Positions 28,200 to 38,319 are shown, counted from the stretch's first letter. The stretch: 64,000 nucleotides of DNA from Proteiniclasticum sediminis (GCF_018128025.1 NZ_JAGSCS010000008.1:1-64000); one strand, 5' to 3'. The notes: generated from the sequence alone by a model not told the origin. Numbers and translations are program-made.

Positions 28200-28255
28200 A
28201 CATTCTTACTTACATAAGGCTCAGGCCAATATGTGAGTGGAACAGTCCGGAATAA

Positions 28256-29398
28256 TTATCTTGTTTCTACAGCAACCTTCACCAGCTTGAGGTTGGTGGT
28301 CAGTTCATCTGCAGTGGCATATCCGGTTTCAGCAGCAACCTTGAACTCACGGATGGGCTTTACGCTTCCGCTAACGAGGGTTGCGAAGACCTTGTCATAT
28401 GCAGCTTTGTCAAACTTGGAGAATCTGTCGAAGGCATTGGCCTTGGCATCTCCGATAACGACGGTCGGCAGACCTACGCCATCATTCTTAGCATTGAAGA
28501 AAGTGGTCTTTCCAGAGAAATCAGCCCACTTGTTGGTCTTGTAGATGGATTCCAGAACGCTGACAACGGAAGCTCCCAGTCCCTTCATTGCTGAAGTGAT
28601 GACGGTTTCGCTATCGTATCTCTGGTCAACGTCTACGCCAATGACTTTGCCCTTGGCTTCAGCAGCAGCAGACATAACGCTCTTACCTACGGATCCGCCG
28701 CAAGCGAAAATCACTTCGACGCCTTCCTGGTACATGGTCTTTGCGGTAGCCTTGTTGGTGTCGTTCTCTTCAAAGTTTCCGGTGTAGTGATAGGTGACCT
28801 TTACGGTGCCATCAGCCAGATTCAGTTCCTTGGCCGCAGCTTCTGCGCCCTGAAGGAATCCGTAACCGAAAGCCTGAACTGCAGGAACAGCCATTCCGCC
28901 CATGAATCCGAGCTTGGTCATTCCATCCATAACTGCGGCATAGCCTGCCAGGTAGCCGGATTCTTCTTCGGCATACATAACGCTGGCTACGTTGGCTTCA
29001 GTCTTGAATGTTGCATAGTCTGCAGTGTGTGGAGCTCCGTCCAGCAGGATGAACTTCACATCGGGATACTTGGTCTGCGCATTGTACACAGCAACCTCGA
29101 AGAGGAATCCTGGGGTAACAATGACCTTTGCTCCACCGGTGACAGCCAGATCAATGGCAGCCAGGTATCCGGCATCGGAAGCTTCTTCAGGCTTGTAGTA
29201 TTTGTGGGTGACCTTGTTGGCCTCCGCAAACTTAACTACGCCTTCCCAAGCGCCCTGGTTGAAAGACTTGTCGTCGATATTGCCTTTGTCGGTGATCAGC
29301 GCAATTTCATATCCGGTAGATCCGGACTTCTGGCCGCAACCAACAAACACCATACCAACCAACATGATGGACATGAGGATAGCAAGCATTTTCTTCAT
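28256..29398 (-). CDS. nupN: BMP-family nucleoside-binding lipoprotein
   Basis: A 380-residue extracytoplasmic lipoprotein of the BMP/Med family that binds nucleosides for the importer. A signal sequence ends at GMVFVGC (Cys21). The mature part starts YEIALITDKGNIDDKSFNQGAWEG, the BMP ligand-binding signature, followed by CGGSVGKSVM and VIGVDVDQRYDSETVITSAMKG. The frame is open to 29446, but GGAGGG before ATG 29398 sets the start. It heads the importer operon with a strong promoter and a short leader, so no riboswitch fits. Confidence 0.94.
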   Translation of the reverse strand: MKKMLAILMSIMLVGMVFVGCGQKSGSTGYEIALITDKGNIDDKSFNQGAWEGVVKFAEANKVTHKYYKPEEASDAGYLAAIDLAVTGGAKVIVTPGFLFEVAVYNAQTKYPDVKFILLDGAPHTADYATFKTEANVASVMYAEEESGYLAGYAAVMDGMTKLGFMGGMAVPAVQAFGYGFLQGAEAAAKELNLADGTVKVTYHYTGNFEENDTNKATAKTMYQEGVEVIFACGGSVGKSVMSAAAEAKGKVIGVDVDQRYDSETVITSAMKGLGASVVSVLESIYKTNKWADFSGKTTFFNAKNDGVGLPTVVIGDAKANAFDRFSKFDKAAYDKVFATLVSGSVKPIREFKVAAETGYATADELTTNLKLVKVAVETR

Positions 29399-29444
29399 AC
29401 AATAAACCCTCCATACATTCGTTCGACGCAATGTCGTTGTTTCC

Positions 29445-29473
29445 ATTATATCGGCTTATTAACAAAATCTCAA
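29445..29473 (-). promoter_or_regulatory. Promoter of the nucleoside importer operon
   Basis: Minus strand -35 TTGAGA (29468-29473), 17-bp spacer, -10 TATAAT (29445-29450). Confidence 0.8.
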
Positions 29474-29596
29474 TATTTATCGTGGCAATCCGGGGGAGTA
29501 ACCCCATGAAATTACGATATCTTTCGTCTATCACGAAAAAATTTGCTAAAATTGATGCGAAATTCCGCAGATTTTGGCACCGCAATGATGTAATCG

Positions 29597-30061
29597 TCAA
29601 CACATGTGCGGAAAATTTAACTGTCCAAGGGCTTCATAGGCGACAATGGCCACTGTATTGGAGAGGTTCAGGCTCCGGGTGCTGGTCTCGATCATGGGAA
29701 CCCGGAAAAGCTGATCCTTATACTGCTCCATAAGATGTTCTGGTAAACCGCTGGACTCCCGGCCAAAGACGATGAAGCAGTCTTCCTCAAAAGCGATCTC
29801 CGTATGGAAGCGCTTTCCCTTCGTGCTGGAGAAGTAGAACGGACGATCCGGATACTTCGCAGTCAGCTCTTCAAAGCTTCCGTAGATGGTCAAATCCAGT
29901 TCGTTCCAGTAATCCAGTCCTGCGCGGGTAACGGTCTTGTCATTGATCTGAAACCCCATAGGACCGACAATATGGAGCTTCGCCCCGGTGAGAACGCAGG
30001 TTCTTCCGATGTTCCCGGTGTTTTGTGGAATTTCCGGCCGAAACAGAACAATGTTGATCAT
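29597..30061 (-). CDS. trmL: tRNA (cytidine/uridine-2'-O-)-methyltransferase TrmL
   Basis: A 154-residue SPOUT methyltransferase that modifies the wobble base 34 of tRNA-Leu. Motif 1 is PQNTGNIGRTC (13-23), motif 2 is FIVFGRESSGLP, and motif 3 is STRSLNLSNTVAIVAYEAL. The length is that of the minimal family. Its ATG overlaps the stop of the preceding HAD gene by 4 nt, so the two are translationally coupled. Confidence 0.95.
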   Translation of the reverse strand: MINIVLFRPEIPQNTGNIGRTCVLTGAKLHIVGPMGFQINDKTVTRAGLDYWNELDLTIYGSFEELTAKYPDRPFYFSSTKGKRFHTEIAFEEDCFIVFGRESSGLPEHLMEQYKDQLFRVPMIETSTRSLNLSNTVAIVAYEALGQLNFPHMC

Positions 30062-30897
30062 GATGGGTTTTCCTCCAAAATGAAACGATGGATCATGCGG
30101 GCCACCCCATCTTCCAGGTTGGTCCCCGTGACATATTTTGCCGCGGCTTTAACTTCAGGAGCGGCATTCCCCATGGCCACCGGCATCCCCGCCACCCGGA
30201 GCATAGCCAGATCATTTTCGCTGTCCCCCACGGCGATGATCTCATGGGGCTGGATATTCAGTACTTTGGCCAATGCCAGGACGCCTTTGCCCTTATCGGC
30301 ATGCCAAGAGGTGAATTCCAAGTTATCTGCGCCGGAACTAACCACCCGGATGGATGGATTTTGAGCGACGGCTTCCCGAATGGCGTCGATGCGGTCGGGC
30401 CGGGGGAAGACGATGCCCTTTTGAATTTTTCCACCCTTCTCCGCAATAAAATCCTCCATGGTGTAGCTCTCGCTCAAATACCGGATGGCGATGCGCCGAT
30501 TTTCCGGCAAAGTAGCAGCAGCCCGCTCATAGCGCAGAACATAATCCCGAACTTCGGAGATGAACATCTCCCGGGGATCATAGAAGTTGATCTTCGTGTC
30601 AAACTTTTCCAAGGTGTTCACCAGAAATTGGAGATCCTCCGTGGAGAGATTCTGCTCATAATACACTTCATTTCCCTCCTTGGACCGCACGTAGGCGCCA
30701 TTGGAGGAAATGATGGGGTCGGTGAGCTGAAGCTCGTCAGCATACGCCAGAGCGCTCCGGTGCATCCTGCCGGTGCTGAGGGCAATGACCACTCCTTTGG
30801 CTTTCGCCTTGGCAATGGCCTCCGCATTGGCCTGAGAAACCGAAAGATCCGGTTGAACCAATGTGCCGTCGATATCGATGCAGATCATTTTATACAT
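30058..30897 (-). CDS. Cof-type HAD-IIB phosphatase
   Basis: A 279-residue haloacid-dehalogenase-type phosphatase, probably acting on small sugar or nucleotide phosphates. Motif I is CIDIDGTLV (residues 5-13) with the nucleophilic Asp, motif II is ALSTGR, and motifs III/IV are KGKGVLALAKVL and AVGDSENDLAML. The type IIB cap is inserted in the middle. The gene overlaps trmL by 4 nt. The exact substrate is not predictable. Confidence 0.93.
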   Translation of the reverse strand: MYKMICIDIDGTLVQPDLSVSQANAEAIAKAKAKGVVIALSTGRMHRSALAYADELQLTDPIISSNGAYVRSKEGNEVYYEQNLSTEDLQFLVNTLEKFDTKINFYDPREMFISEVRDYVLRYERAAATLPENRRIAIRYLSESYTMEDFIAEKGGKIQKGIVFPRPDRIDAIREAVAQNPSIRVVSSGADNLEFTSWHADKGKGVLALAKVLNIQPHEIIAVGDSENDLAMLRVAGMPVAMGNAAPEVKAAAKYVTGTNLEDGVARMIHRFILEENPS

Positions 30898-30937
30898 ACT
30901 TGTCTCCTTCTTCTTTTGCTGTGTACATCATACCATA

Positions 30938-33109
30938 TTACCAGAAATGCTTCCTCACCAGGTAAAAGACTCTCCCCCGATAATCCCTGACCAGGAGATA
31001 GACCCTCTCCCGGAGCTCTTTTCGCTCATCAAAATGACCAGGGGCTTTACTGAACTCTTCTTTGTAAACTTCCTCCACCAGGCGGGTATAGGCTTCCCGG
31101 ACAGCCTTGTCCTTAATGCGGGCCGCCATTTCCAAATGAGTTTCCCCAGGCTGCCGCTCCATATAGAGATATGCCAGCCCTTGGGTGATTTCCCGGAAAA
31201 ATGGCTTCAGCGAGGCTTTCGAATAAGCCTGATGAATTCTCCATTTTTTCACGCCAAACAGCACCAGAAGGAAGCTGGACCCTGCAGCCAAAAGAACCAA
31301 CACGATCAGGCGAAGCCACGAAGCTCCGGGATTGACCACCTCGGGATCTTCCTCGTCCTGGCCGGGCCGGGGATTCTCGCTGCCGGTCTCGTTGGGTGCG
31401 GTTTCCACCGGGTCATCAGGATCGACCACAGGTCCGTCATCGGGATTGGGCTCTTCCCCGTAAATCAGCTCTCGAGGGGTTCCCGTGGCATCAAAGGTCA
31501 TCCAGATATCATTATCCGCATCCACGAGCACCTCGGTCCAGGCGTGGGCATCGCTGTTACGGACAATATAACGGTCCCCCCGCATTTCCGTGCCCATTTT
31601 GTATCCTTCCACATAACGGGAGGGTACTCCGGCAATGCGAAGCATGACAGTGAGCGCCGTAGCAAAATACACACAGTAGCCCTCCGGATCCTCAAAGAGG
31701 AAATAGTCCACAAAATCCACGTAGTCCCGGGGGGTATCTGGCGTCAGGGTATAGGCATAGTTGGCCTTGAGGTACGCGGTGATCGCTTCTGCCTTTCCCA
31801 GTACGGAAGGAATCCCCTGGACAATTTCCTGGGTCAACGCCCGCGTTCTCTCCGTGACGGTGAAGGGGAGCTGAAGATAAGGACTATTATCGGACAGCTG
31901 ACTTCCCGGATTAACCCGGCGCAGAGACTTCTCCACCGCATCTTCCTGGTAGTAGGCAATGCGGTAATTGGATGTCACGGTCTCATTGCTGGCAAACACG
32001 CCCAAAATAGGGTCGTAGAATACCCGGGCGAAGGAATTGGGGAAAGTGATCTCCCGGGCATACAGGCTGTTAAAGAGATTCGAGGTGATGGTCTTCCGCG
32101 GACGGATTTCCATCATTTTCAGGGCTTCCTCATCACCCTGAACCAGCTCCTCATAGCGCGCCACCCTTTCCGCATCCACCCGTCCGCCGGTTTCATACAC
32201 CACATTGTCCCGGGCCCAGGCTACTCCCGTATAGCGAAGCCGAACATTTCCCCGCAGGTAAATGGGTTCCTCGCCCACAGCCCAGAGCACTTCATCCTCA
32301 TTGATGTTCACATTGCCACCGAGGAGCCTTTCCGAATCTGTGTATCCCGATGCGGAAATATTGAAGGGGTCTTTCATGCTGCGACCCTCCAGAAAGGTCT
32401 CGGGAACCACCTGATTGTTGAAATAATTCCAGATCCGATCGGAGTAGACCCCCTTCTCATCAATGTTGATGAGAAGAGAAGCCAGGGTGATCACCAGGGT
32501 CAGCGCTACCGCCTGCAGAATGCGGGCCCCTTTGTTGACCTTGAAGTTTTTCGCTTCCTTGTCGGCCAGGCCAGCGCGATAGAGGATGATGCTAAACGCC
32601 CAGAGGGGAAGAAAATACCGCAGATACCGATAGGTGTTGTCATAGTAGTCCACAATCCAAAGAAAGAAAATAAGGCCCATATCGAAGATAATGAGCTGAT
32701 AGGGGAAAATATAGAGGGTCAGGGTGAGGATCACACTTCCCGCAAAGACGAGAAGCTTCATAATCACCTCAAAATTCTGGAAAGAGAGCCGCTGCCCCCG
32801 GGTAATCAGGGTGACAATGCGATCCAGATCCGATGGAATCTTCTCCACGGGAAGGTTGGAGATCAAGAGAAACGAGACATAGACCGCCCCAAGAAAAAGA
32901 AAGAAGAAAACTCCCCGTAGAAGTTTTCCCCTTCCCCGCAGCGCACCGATGAACCCCAGTCCTGTGAGCACAGGAAAGAAAGCATACCCCAAAAGCAGGA
33001 ACATGCTGAAGTTTTCGATGTAGTATGCGCTCTCCATGACGGATGCCACGATGAGCATATTGATAAAGATGAGAAGCAGGGGCAGGAGTCTGCCTTTAAC
33101 TTTTTCCAT
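30938..33109 (-). CDS. Transglutaminase-like membrane protein (TgpA/DUF3488-type)
   Basis: A 723-residue protein with about 7-8 N-terminal helices (to about 200), an extracytoplasmic transglutaminase-like domain, one late helix and a cytoplasmic tail (DUF4129-like). The catalytic triad is visible: Cys in GYCVYFATALTVMLRIAGVP (about 478), His in SDAHAWTEV (about 520) and Asp in TFDATG (about 537). The frame extends to 33301, but GAGGAT before ATG 33109, two bases after the DUF58 stop, fixes the start. It forms the classic MoxR-DUF58-transglutaminase operon; the function in the envelope is unknown. Confidence 0.92.
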   Translation of the reverse strand: MEKVKGRLLPLLLIFINMLIVASVMESAYYIENFSMFLLLGYAFFPVLTGLGFIGALRGRGKLLRGVFFFLFLGAVYVSFLLISNLPVEKIPSDLDRIVTLITRGQRLSFQNFEVIMKLLVFAGSVILTLTLYIFPYQLIIFDMGLIFFLWIVDYYDNTYRYLRYFLPLWAFSIILYRAGLADKEAKNFKVNKGARILQAVALTLVITLASLLINIDEKGVYSDRIWNYFNNQVVPETFLEGRSMKDPFNISASGYTDSERLLGGNVNINEDEVLWAVGEEPIYLRGNVRLRYTGVAWARDNVVYETGGRVDAERVARYEELVQGDEEALKMMEIRPRKTITSNLFNSLYAREITFPNSFARVFYDPILGVFASNETVTSNYRIAYYQEDAVEKSLRRVNPGSQLSDNSPYLQLPFTVTERTRALTQEIVQGIPSVLGKAEAITAYLKANYAYTLTPDTPRDYVDFVDYFLFEDPEGYCVYFATALTVMLRIAGVPSRYVEGYKMGTEMRGDRYIVRNSDAHAWTEVLVDADNDIWMTFDATGTPRELIYGEEPNPDDGPVVDPDDPVETAPNETGSENPRPGQDEEDPEVVNPGASWLRLIVLVLLAAGSSFLLVLFGVKKWRIHQAYSKASLKPFFREITQGLAYLYMERQPGETHLEMAARIKDKAVREAYTRLVEEVYKEEFSKAPGHFDERKELRERVYLLVRDYRGRVFYLVRKHFW

Positions 33110-33110
33110 A

Positions 33111-34214
33111 TCAGATATCCTCGATTTCCAAAAGGGTGATGCCTTCCAGCTCCTCCTGTCCTCCTCGACCGATGCAGGAGAACCAGGTAATGTGGTTGTA
33201 CTTGTCCTTGACTTTCTCCACCACATGACGAAGATCCGGTCCCCGGTCCGAAGAAAAGATAATGATGGACGCTGCACCCTTGAAAATTTCCGTTTTTTCA
33301 TTCATAAATTCGTGGAGGGGCTTCCGGCCCACGGAGTTGTGTTCCACCATATACTCCACCAGGGCGTTGAAATTCGCCATGCGGCGGATCTCCACCTCCT
33401 TGCGCTCCAGGGCATTGATGATCACCTTATGGTCCTTTCCCGCCGCAATGAGCATCTTGGAGACCCCCAGGGCCGTGCTGATCAGGGCTTCTTCCTTAAG
33501 GCCGTCGGGATCCAGACGATAGATGGACTCATTCATGTCAATGACCAGAAGAAAATCCATCCCTTTGGTTTGCTCTCCCACTCGAACATAAAGCTCCCCC
33601 TGTTTAGCGGAGACCTTCCAGTTGATCCGTTTCAGGCTGTCTCCCGGGGCATAGCGACGAAGCTCCCGGGTATTGTAGGGATCCTTCTGCGGCGACCGGG
33701 ATGCGCTGATTCCCGCGCTGCCCACGCCCAGTTCAAAGGCATAATGACTCATGTCCTTGATTTTGGGGTAAACCCGGATGCTTTGCTTATGGAGCAGTTT
33801 GGTCAGGGTAAAAATATTGAAGATATCCCGGATCTCCAGGTTCATGTGGTCAAACTCATAGATCCCCCGATGGGTGAGATAGGCGTTATAGGCCAGCTGA
33901 ATCTTTCTCCGGGGTCCGATGCTCCGCGTCTCCATCTCATCCCGGTTCATGATGGCGGTGACATGGGGAAGAAAAAACCGGGAGTCATTGTAAATCTGAA
34001 TCAGAATCCGTGCCGTGTCAAACACCTCATACTCCGGGCGCACGGGAGTAATTTTCCCGCTGACTTTTCGGAGAAAGAAAAACACGGACATAACGGCCAG
34101 GACAAAAATACAAAGAAAGATGAAGTATAAGGACGTGAAGACCACGCCGCCCACCGCATAATAGAGCAGGATGATGCCTAAAAATCCCCCGAGAAATTTA
34201 AAGTCGATCCTCAT
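33111..34214 (-). CDS. DUF58 domain protein
   Basis: A 367-residue protein with two N-terminal membrane helices (about 8-50) followed by a von Willebrand A-like DUF58 domain. The diagnostic YAPGDSLKRINWKVSAKQGELYVR is present. Family members are thought to work with MoxR ATPases as chaperone or scaffold partners. The frame extends to 34298, but coupling to the moxR stop (TGAAATG) gives ATG 34214 (MRIDFKF). Confidence 0.9.
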   Translation of the reverse strand: MRIDFKFLGGFLGIILLYYAVGGVVFTSLYFIFLCIFVLAVMSVFFFLRKVSGKITPVRPEYEVFDTARILIQIYNDSRFFLPHVTAIMNRDEMETRSIGPRRKIQLAYNAYLTHRGIYEFDHMNLEIRDIFNIFTLTKLLHKQSIRVYPKIKDMSHYAFELGVGSAGISASRSPQKDPYNTRELRRYAPGDSLKRINWKVSAKQGELYVRVGEQTKGMDFLLVIDMNESIYRLDPDGLKEEALISTALGVSKMLIAAGKDHKVIINALERKEVEIRRMANFNALVEYMVEHNSVGRKPLHEFMNEKTEIFKGAASIIIFSSDRGPDLRHVVEKVKDKYNHITWFSCIGRGGQEELEGITLLEIEDI

Positions 34215-34215
34215 T

Positions 34216-35148
34216 TCAGAGATCCATTCGGGGTGGCTCCACCGTGGAAACCATGATCTGCAGGGCTTCGTAAGCGCTGCTTCCCTGCCCCCGGGCATAG
34301 GAGGAGAGGATCAGGCGGTGGGAAAGCACCATGCCGACATTCTCCTTCACATCTTCCGGAATGACAAAATCCCGGCCCTTCATGAGGGCCGTGGCTTGGC
34401 TGACCCGCATGAGAGCAATGGACGCCCGGGGGCTGGCACCCAACGTGAAGAGCTTGCTTTCACGGGTTTCCTTCACAATATTGACGATGTACTGATAGAT
34501 GGGATCCGCCACATTGATTTTTCGGGTCATCTCCTGAAGGCGAAGGACATCGGAAAGATCCGCCACCGGCCCGATGTGGTTCAGGGGCAGCTCTTCTCTC
34601 ACCCTTTTCAAGATGGTCACTTCGTCATCCAGGCTGGGATAGCCGATGCGGATCCTCATCATGAACCGGTCCAGCTGGGCTTCCGGAAGATTAAAGGTTC
34701 CCTCATACTCAATGGGATTTTGCGTGGCCATGACAAAGAACGGCGCCTCCAAGGGATAAATAGCTCCCCCTTCTGAAACCTGATGTTCTTCCATGGCTTC
34801 CAAAAGTGCTGCCTGGGTTTTCGGAGAAGTCCGGTTGATTTCATCGGCCAGGACGATATGGGCAAATACCGGGCCTTTCCGGAACTCAAAGGTCATTTCC
34901 TTCTGGTTGTAGATGGATACGCCAAGAATATCCGAAGGCAGCAAGTCCGGTGTGAACTGAATCCGGGAATAGCTAAGATTGAGACTCTTGGCCAGGGCTT
35001 TCACCAGCGTGGTCTTCCCGATGCCTGGAATATCCTCAATGAGAATATGCCCTCCGGCCAGGATCCCCTTGAGTATATTTTTCACCACACTATTTTTCCC
35101 GATGATGACTTTTTCCACATTTCTTTCTACCGCTTTGACGATTTCCAT
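34216..35148 (-). CDS. MoxR family AAA+ ATPase
   Basis: A 310-residue AAA+ ATPase, probably a chaperone for a metal- or envelope-linked target. Walker A is GIPGIGKTTLVKA (about 40-52), Walker B is IVLADEINRTSPKTQAALLEAM, and sensor I is FFVMATQNPIEYEGTF; the lid follows with GASPRASIALMR. AGGAGGA precedes ATG 35148. An extended -10 (TGGTAAAAT, 35220-35225) lies upstream. Confidence 0.94.
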   Translation of the reverse strand: MEIVKAVERNVEKVIIGKNSVVKNILKGILAGGHILIEDIPGIGKTTLVKALAKSLNLSYSRIQFTPDLLPSDILGVSIYNQKEMTFEFRKGPVFAHIVLADEINRTSPKTQAALLEAMEEHQVSEGGAIYPLEAPFFVMATQNPIEYEGTFNLPEAQLDRFMMRIRIGYPSLDDEVTILKRVREELPLNHIGPVADLSDVLRLQEMTRKINVADPIYQYIVNIVKETRESKLFTLGASPRASIALMRVSQATALMKGRDFVIPEDVKENVGMVLSHRLILSSYARGQGSSAYEALQIMVSTVEPPRMDL

Positions 35149-35377
35149 CGTGATCCTCCTGTCCTCTTCGGCCGTGGGCCTACATCTGCATTTCCCCTTC
35201 TTCAGGGCATTCTTCCATTATTTTACCATACCCCAAGGGGGAATTCGTGAATAGGATGTTACAAGTGTCCTTGAAAAGTCCCGTTTTCCGGAGCAAAGTC
35301 CCAAGTCTTGAACCTTGCCTCAGGCGGGTCACCCGGCAGAAACGGCTTCTCCCCTTCCGCAGCAAACCTTCTTCTAG

Positions 35378-35410
35378 CAGAAACGGCCCCCTCGAAAACG
35401 AGAGTGGCCG
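35378..35410 (-). terminator. Terminator of the VanW gene
   Basis: On the minus strand CGGCC-A-CTCTCG folds onto CGAG-GG-GGCCG around TTTT, followed by TTTCT. The rest of 35149-35445 holds only the moxR promoter. Confidence 0.7.
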
Positions 35411-35445
35411 CTCGGTGCTGTTTCTGTGAAAGGATGATGGTCTCT

Positions 35446-36915
35446 TTAGGGTGCTGGCGTTTCCACCGGTTCTACCGTTGCCGGCCGTTCCTTGGTGCCA
35501 TAGCGGACAATCTTGTCCACTTTCTTGTAGCTGTCCTGGGAAATGACTTCCGTAGCCACAACTTTTCCGCCCACCAGAGTCTGTCGGTAGGTTTTGGACT
35601 TGTATCCGGTGACGGGCTTCTGGTCCACGACCTCTTCTCCGACATAAAGGGTGTTGTCGGCCACTCGGATGGTCTGGGGCTGCAGGACGGCTGTGGTCTC
35701 GGAGAAGACCTTGTAGGTCTTTCCGCCCAGATCCTGGGTATCCCCATAAATGGCCACGGTGAGTTTTCCGTTGGCGCCATAGGCATAGACATAAACCGGG
35801 CTGTCATAGTTGTTGGTGAACTTCAGATCCAGGGATGGGGAATACACTACGGCATCCATTCCGGGATTCAGGTAAGCCACAGCCATGCTGTGGTTTCGAC
35901 GCTGTACCACATTAAGATTGCTGTGAAGCACCGCCTGATAGAGCGTGCTGGATACTTGGCAGAGACCTCCGCCTACGCCGTCTTCCACTTTATTGCCCAC
36001 AAAGACGCCGGCGTTCTTAAAGCCTGCAGCCAAGGTCACGGCGCCGACTTCCTTGTTGTAACTGAAGGTTTCCCCGGGAAGCAGGACCGTACCGTTGATC
36101 TTCGATGCCGCAAAGGCCACATTATATTTTCGGTTTTCGATGGATGATCCGTAGTAAGTGGTATAGGAAGCCAGCTGTCCGTTGATTTCCTTCAGATCCT
36201 CCGAGGTAACCCGGGGATGGGAGACCACAATCTCCGCCTCCACCGTTTTCGGTGCAGCCAGATCCGAAAGGGCTGCCGTTAAGTCGGTGAGCAGCTTTTC
36301 TTCATTGATGATGAGCCCATCGGCGTGATCCGTGACTTTAAAATCACCGCCGCTGAAGGAAATGGTGGCTTCCTTTGCTTCCTGATTCACCTGACTCTCC
36401 ACCTGCTTCACGAAGGTTTCGATTTTGTCCGTGTTGTGGGTGAACTCCAGGGTCAGTTCTACCGCCTCTTTCCCTTCAATACGCTGAAGTTTTTCCGAAT
36501 CCTTCAGATCCTTGCCAATGCTCAGGGCTTCCTGGGCCAGCTTTTCCGCATCCAGGGCAATATCCAGTTCGCCGTAGGTGATGGTAAATTCCTTTTCCCG
36601 GGCTTTCACCACCACTCCGGTTTTTTTCACCTTGTCGAGGAGATCGGTTTGGATGGATTTCTGGGCTTCCCCCAGGGTTTTTCCGGATAGATCCAGCCCC
36701 ATGACCGTAACGCCGGGATAGACCTTTTCCGACCATTCTTGAATTAACGCCTGGTCTCTTTCTTCCTGGATGGTTTGTGCCTGAGTCCGCGCCTCAATGG
36801 CAATGGTCTCCGCCTCTTTCTTATCCTTTTCAAAAGCAAATCCCTGATAGGTCACGGCTCCTGCGGAGATGATCCCCAGGGCAAGTATCATGGCGATGAT
36901 GGTTTTTCTTTTCAT
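35446..36915 (-). CDS. VanW/G5-domain cell-wall protein (YoaR-like)
   Basis: A 489-residue surface protein. An N-terminal signal-anchor helix (about 6-24) is followed by a charged coiled stretch, a YoaR-type peptidoglycan-binding domain (about 55-240), a VanW domain with VGGGLCQVSSTLYQAVL (about 305-321) and SPSLDLKFTN, and a C-terminal G5 domain (about 400-480) with VVDQKPVTGYKSKTYRQTLV. The open frame reaches 37002, but the -10 TATAAT lies within that extension, so translation must start later; ATG 36915 is chosen, although its GGAGGG is about 22 nt away. A nearer non-ATG start (ATT/CTG about 6 codons earlier) is possible. Confidence 0.87.
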   Translation of the reverse strand: MKRKTIIAMILALGIISAGAVTYQGFAFEKDKKEAETIAIEARTQAQTIQEERDQALIQEWSEKVYPGVTVMGLDLSGKTLGEAQKSIQTDLLDKVKKTGVVVKAREKEFTITYGELDIALDAEKLAQEALSIGKDLKDSEKLQRIEGKEAVELTLEFTHNTDKIETFVKQVESQVNQEAKEATISFSGGDFKVTDHADGLIINEEKLLTDLTAALSDLAAPKTVEAEIVVSHPRVTSEDLKEINGQLASYTTYYGSSIENRKYNVAFAASKINGTVLLPGETFSYNKEVGAVTLAAGFKNAGVFVGNKVEDGVGGGLCQVSSTLYQAVLHSNLNVVQRRNHSMAVAYLNPGMDAVVYSPSLDLKFTNNYDSPVYVYAYGANGKLTVAIYGDTQDLGGKTYKVFSETTAVLQPQTIRVADNTLYVGEEVVDQKPVTGYKSKTYRQTLVGGKVVATEVISQDSYKKVDKIVRYGTKERPATVEPVETPAP

Positions 36916-37290
36916 GAATTTCGGCAGAATCTGCTGCCTTCCCTCCTGTTTTTCCGTTTCAGGAACCTGTCCTGTCTGTCTGGAATCATTATACCATGAC
37001 AAAAGCTGTCAAATCTCACAAAGAGATTACAGATTCCTCCGCTTCTCCCTGGGAGACTTCTCAAAACGCATTTTCCTGTCCATAATAACGCAATTCTTTG
37101 GTGGTGTAAATGCAATGGGAAATTCTTCATGGAATCGAAAGAACTGCGTCAAATGAACTGGAATTTGCCTCCTTACGGCGGGGATCCTCATGGCTTCAAA
37201 TGGTCCCCTTTCCCCAGATTCCCGATTCAATCTGTACATGGTGGGGGGAAATAAGGTAAGATCAAAGAAAACAGTTTCCAGGAGGTTACC
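36916..37290. other. Divergent VanW/M42 intergenic region
   Basis: A minus-strand extended -10 TGGTATAAT (hexamer 36988-36993) marks the VanW promoter; a TTGACA is present but only 13 bp away. No clear plus-strand promoter for the peptidase and no other convincing gene is seen. Confidence 0.55.
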
Positions 37291-38319
37291 ATGGAATTTG
37301 AAACCAACATCAAGACATACCTGAAGGAGCTCATGGCCATTCCCAGCCCCACGGGCTATCACGGAGAAGTCATGACCTACATCAAGACGGAGCTCAGCCG
37401 TCTGGGCATTGCCTACAAGGAAACCAACAAGGGGGCTGTGCTGGCCACCCTCCCCGGAAAGGAACCCCAGGGACGACTCTTCTCCGCCCATGTGGATACC
37501 TTGGGCGGCATGGTGAAGTCGGTGAAATCCAAGGGCTCCCTGGAGTTCACCCTCATCGGCGGCTATATGTACAATACCCTGGAGTCCGAGAACTGCGAAG
37601 TGCGTACCGGCTCAGGGAAGCTCATCAGCGGTACCGTGCAGACCACCATGCCCTCCGTCCACATCGACGGGAACAATGCCCGGACCCTGGAGCGGAATCA
37701 GGAACATATGGAAATCATTCTGGATGAACGGGTGGAGAACGCCGAGGATGTGGCCAAACTGGGCATCCGCGTAGGCGACTTTGTCTTCATGGACCCGAAG
37801 CTCCGGATCCTGGATAATGGCTTCATCAAGTCCCGTTACCTCGATGACAAAGCCAGCGTCGCCATCTTGCTGGAAGCCATGGCCATCCTCCGGGACAAGC
37901 CCCGGACAAAAACCCTCCATTTCTTCATCTCCAACTATGAGGAAGTGGGTCATGGGGCGAAAGCGGCGCTTCCGGACAATCTTCTGGAGTTCATCGCCGT
38001 GGACATGGGGGCTCCCGGGAATCAGCAAAACAGCTCGGAGTTTAAGGTTAACATCTGCGCCAAGGACAGCTCCGGCCCCTACGACTATGCTCTTCGCCAG
38101 GCCTTGGAAAACCTCTGCGAGAAAGAGAATATCCCCTATGCCACGGACATCTATCCCTATTACGGCTCCGACGCCTCCGCTGCCCTGGGTGCCGGCCATG
38201 ACCTCATCACCGGACTCATCGGCCCCGGCGTCTTTGCATCCCATGGGTATGAAAGGACCCACATGGACTCCATGAAAGCCACCCTGGATCTGGTGGTAGC
38301 CTATGCCCAGGAGCCCTAA
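37291..38319 (+). CDS. M42 family metallopeptidase
   Basis: A 342-residue di-metal aminopeptidase of the M42 (FrvX/PepA-glutamyl) type, usually a large cytosolic tetrahedral complex trimming peptides. Metal ligands are His67 and Asp69 in SAHVDTLGG, Asp in YLDDKAS (about 186), the catalytic Glu pair in YEEVGHGAK (about 215), Asp in AVDMGA, and His in HGYERTHMDS near the C-terminus. AGGAGG precedes ATG 37291. The substrate is not predictable. Confidence 0.93.
   Translation: MEFETNIKTYLKELMAIPSPTGYHGEVMTYIKTELSRLGIAYKETNKGAVLATLPGKEPQGRLFSAHVDTLGGMVKSVKSKGSLEFTLIGGYMYNTLESENCEVRTGSGKLISGTVQTTMPSVHIDGNNARTLERNQEHMEIILDERVENAEDVAKLGIRVGDFVFMDPKLRILDNGFIKSRYLDDKASVAILLEAMAILRDKPRTKTLHFFISNYEEVGHGAKAALPDNLLEFIAVDMGAPGNQQNSSEFKVNICAKDSSGPYDYALRQALENLCEKENIPYATDIYPYYGSDASAALGAGHDLITGLIGPGVFASHGYERTHMDSMKATLDLVVAYAQEP

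Noticed and set aside
30863-32920. A 685-residue open frame on the plus strand opposite the transglutaminase-like gene
   Set aside because: It has no RBS, no domain signal and mirrors the codon bias of the real gene; the minus-strand frame has the full catalytic triad.
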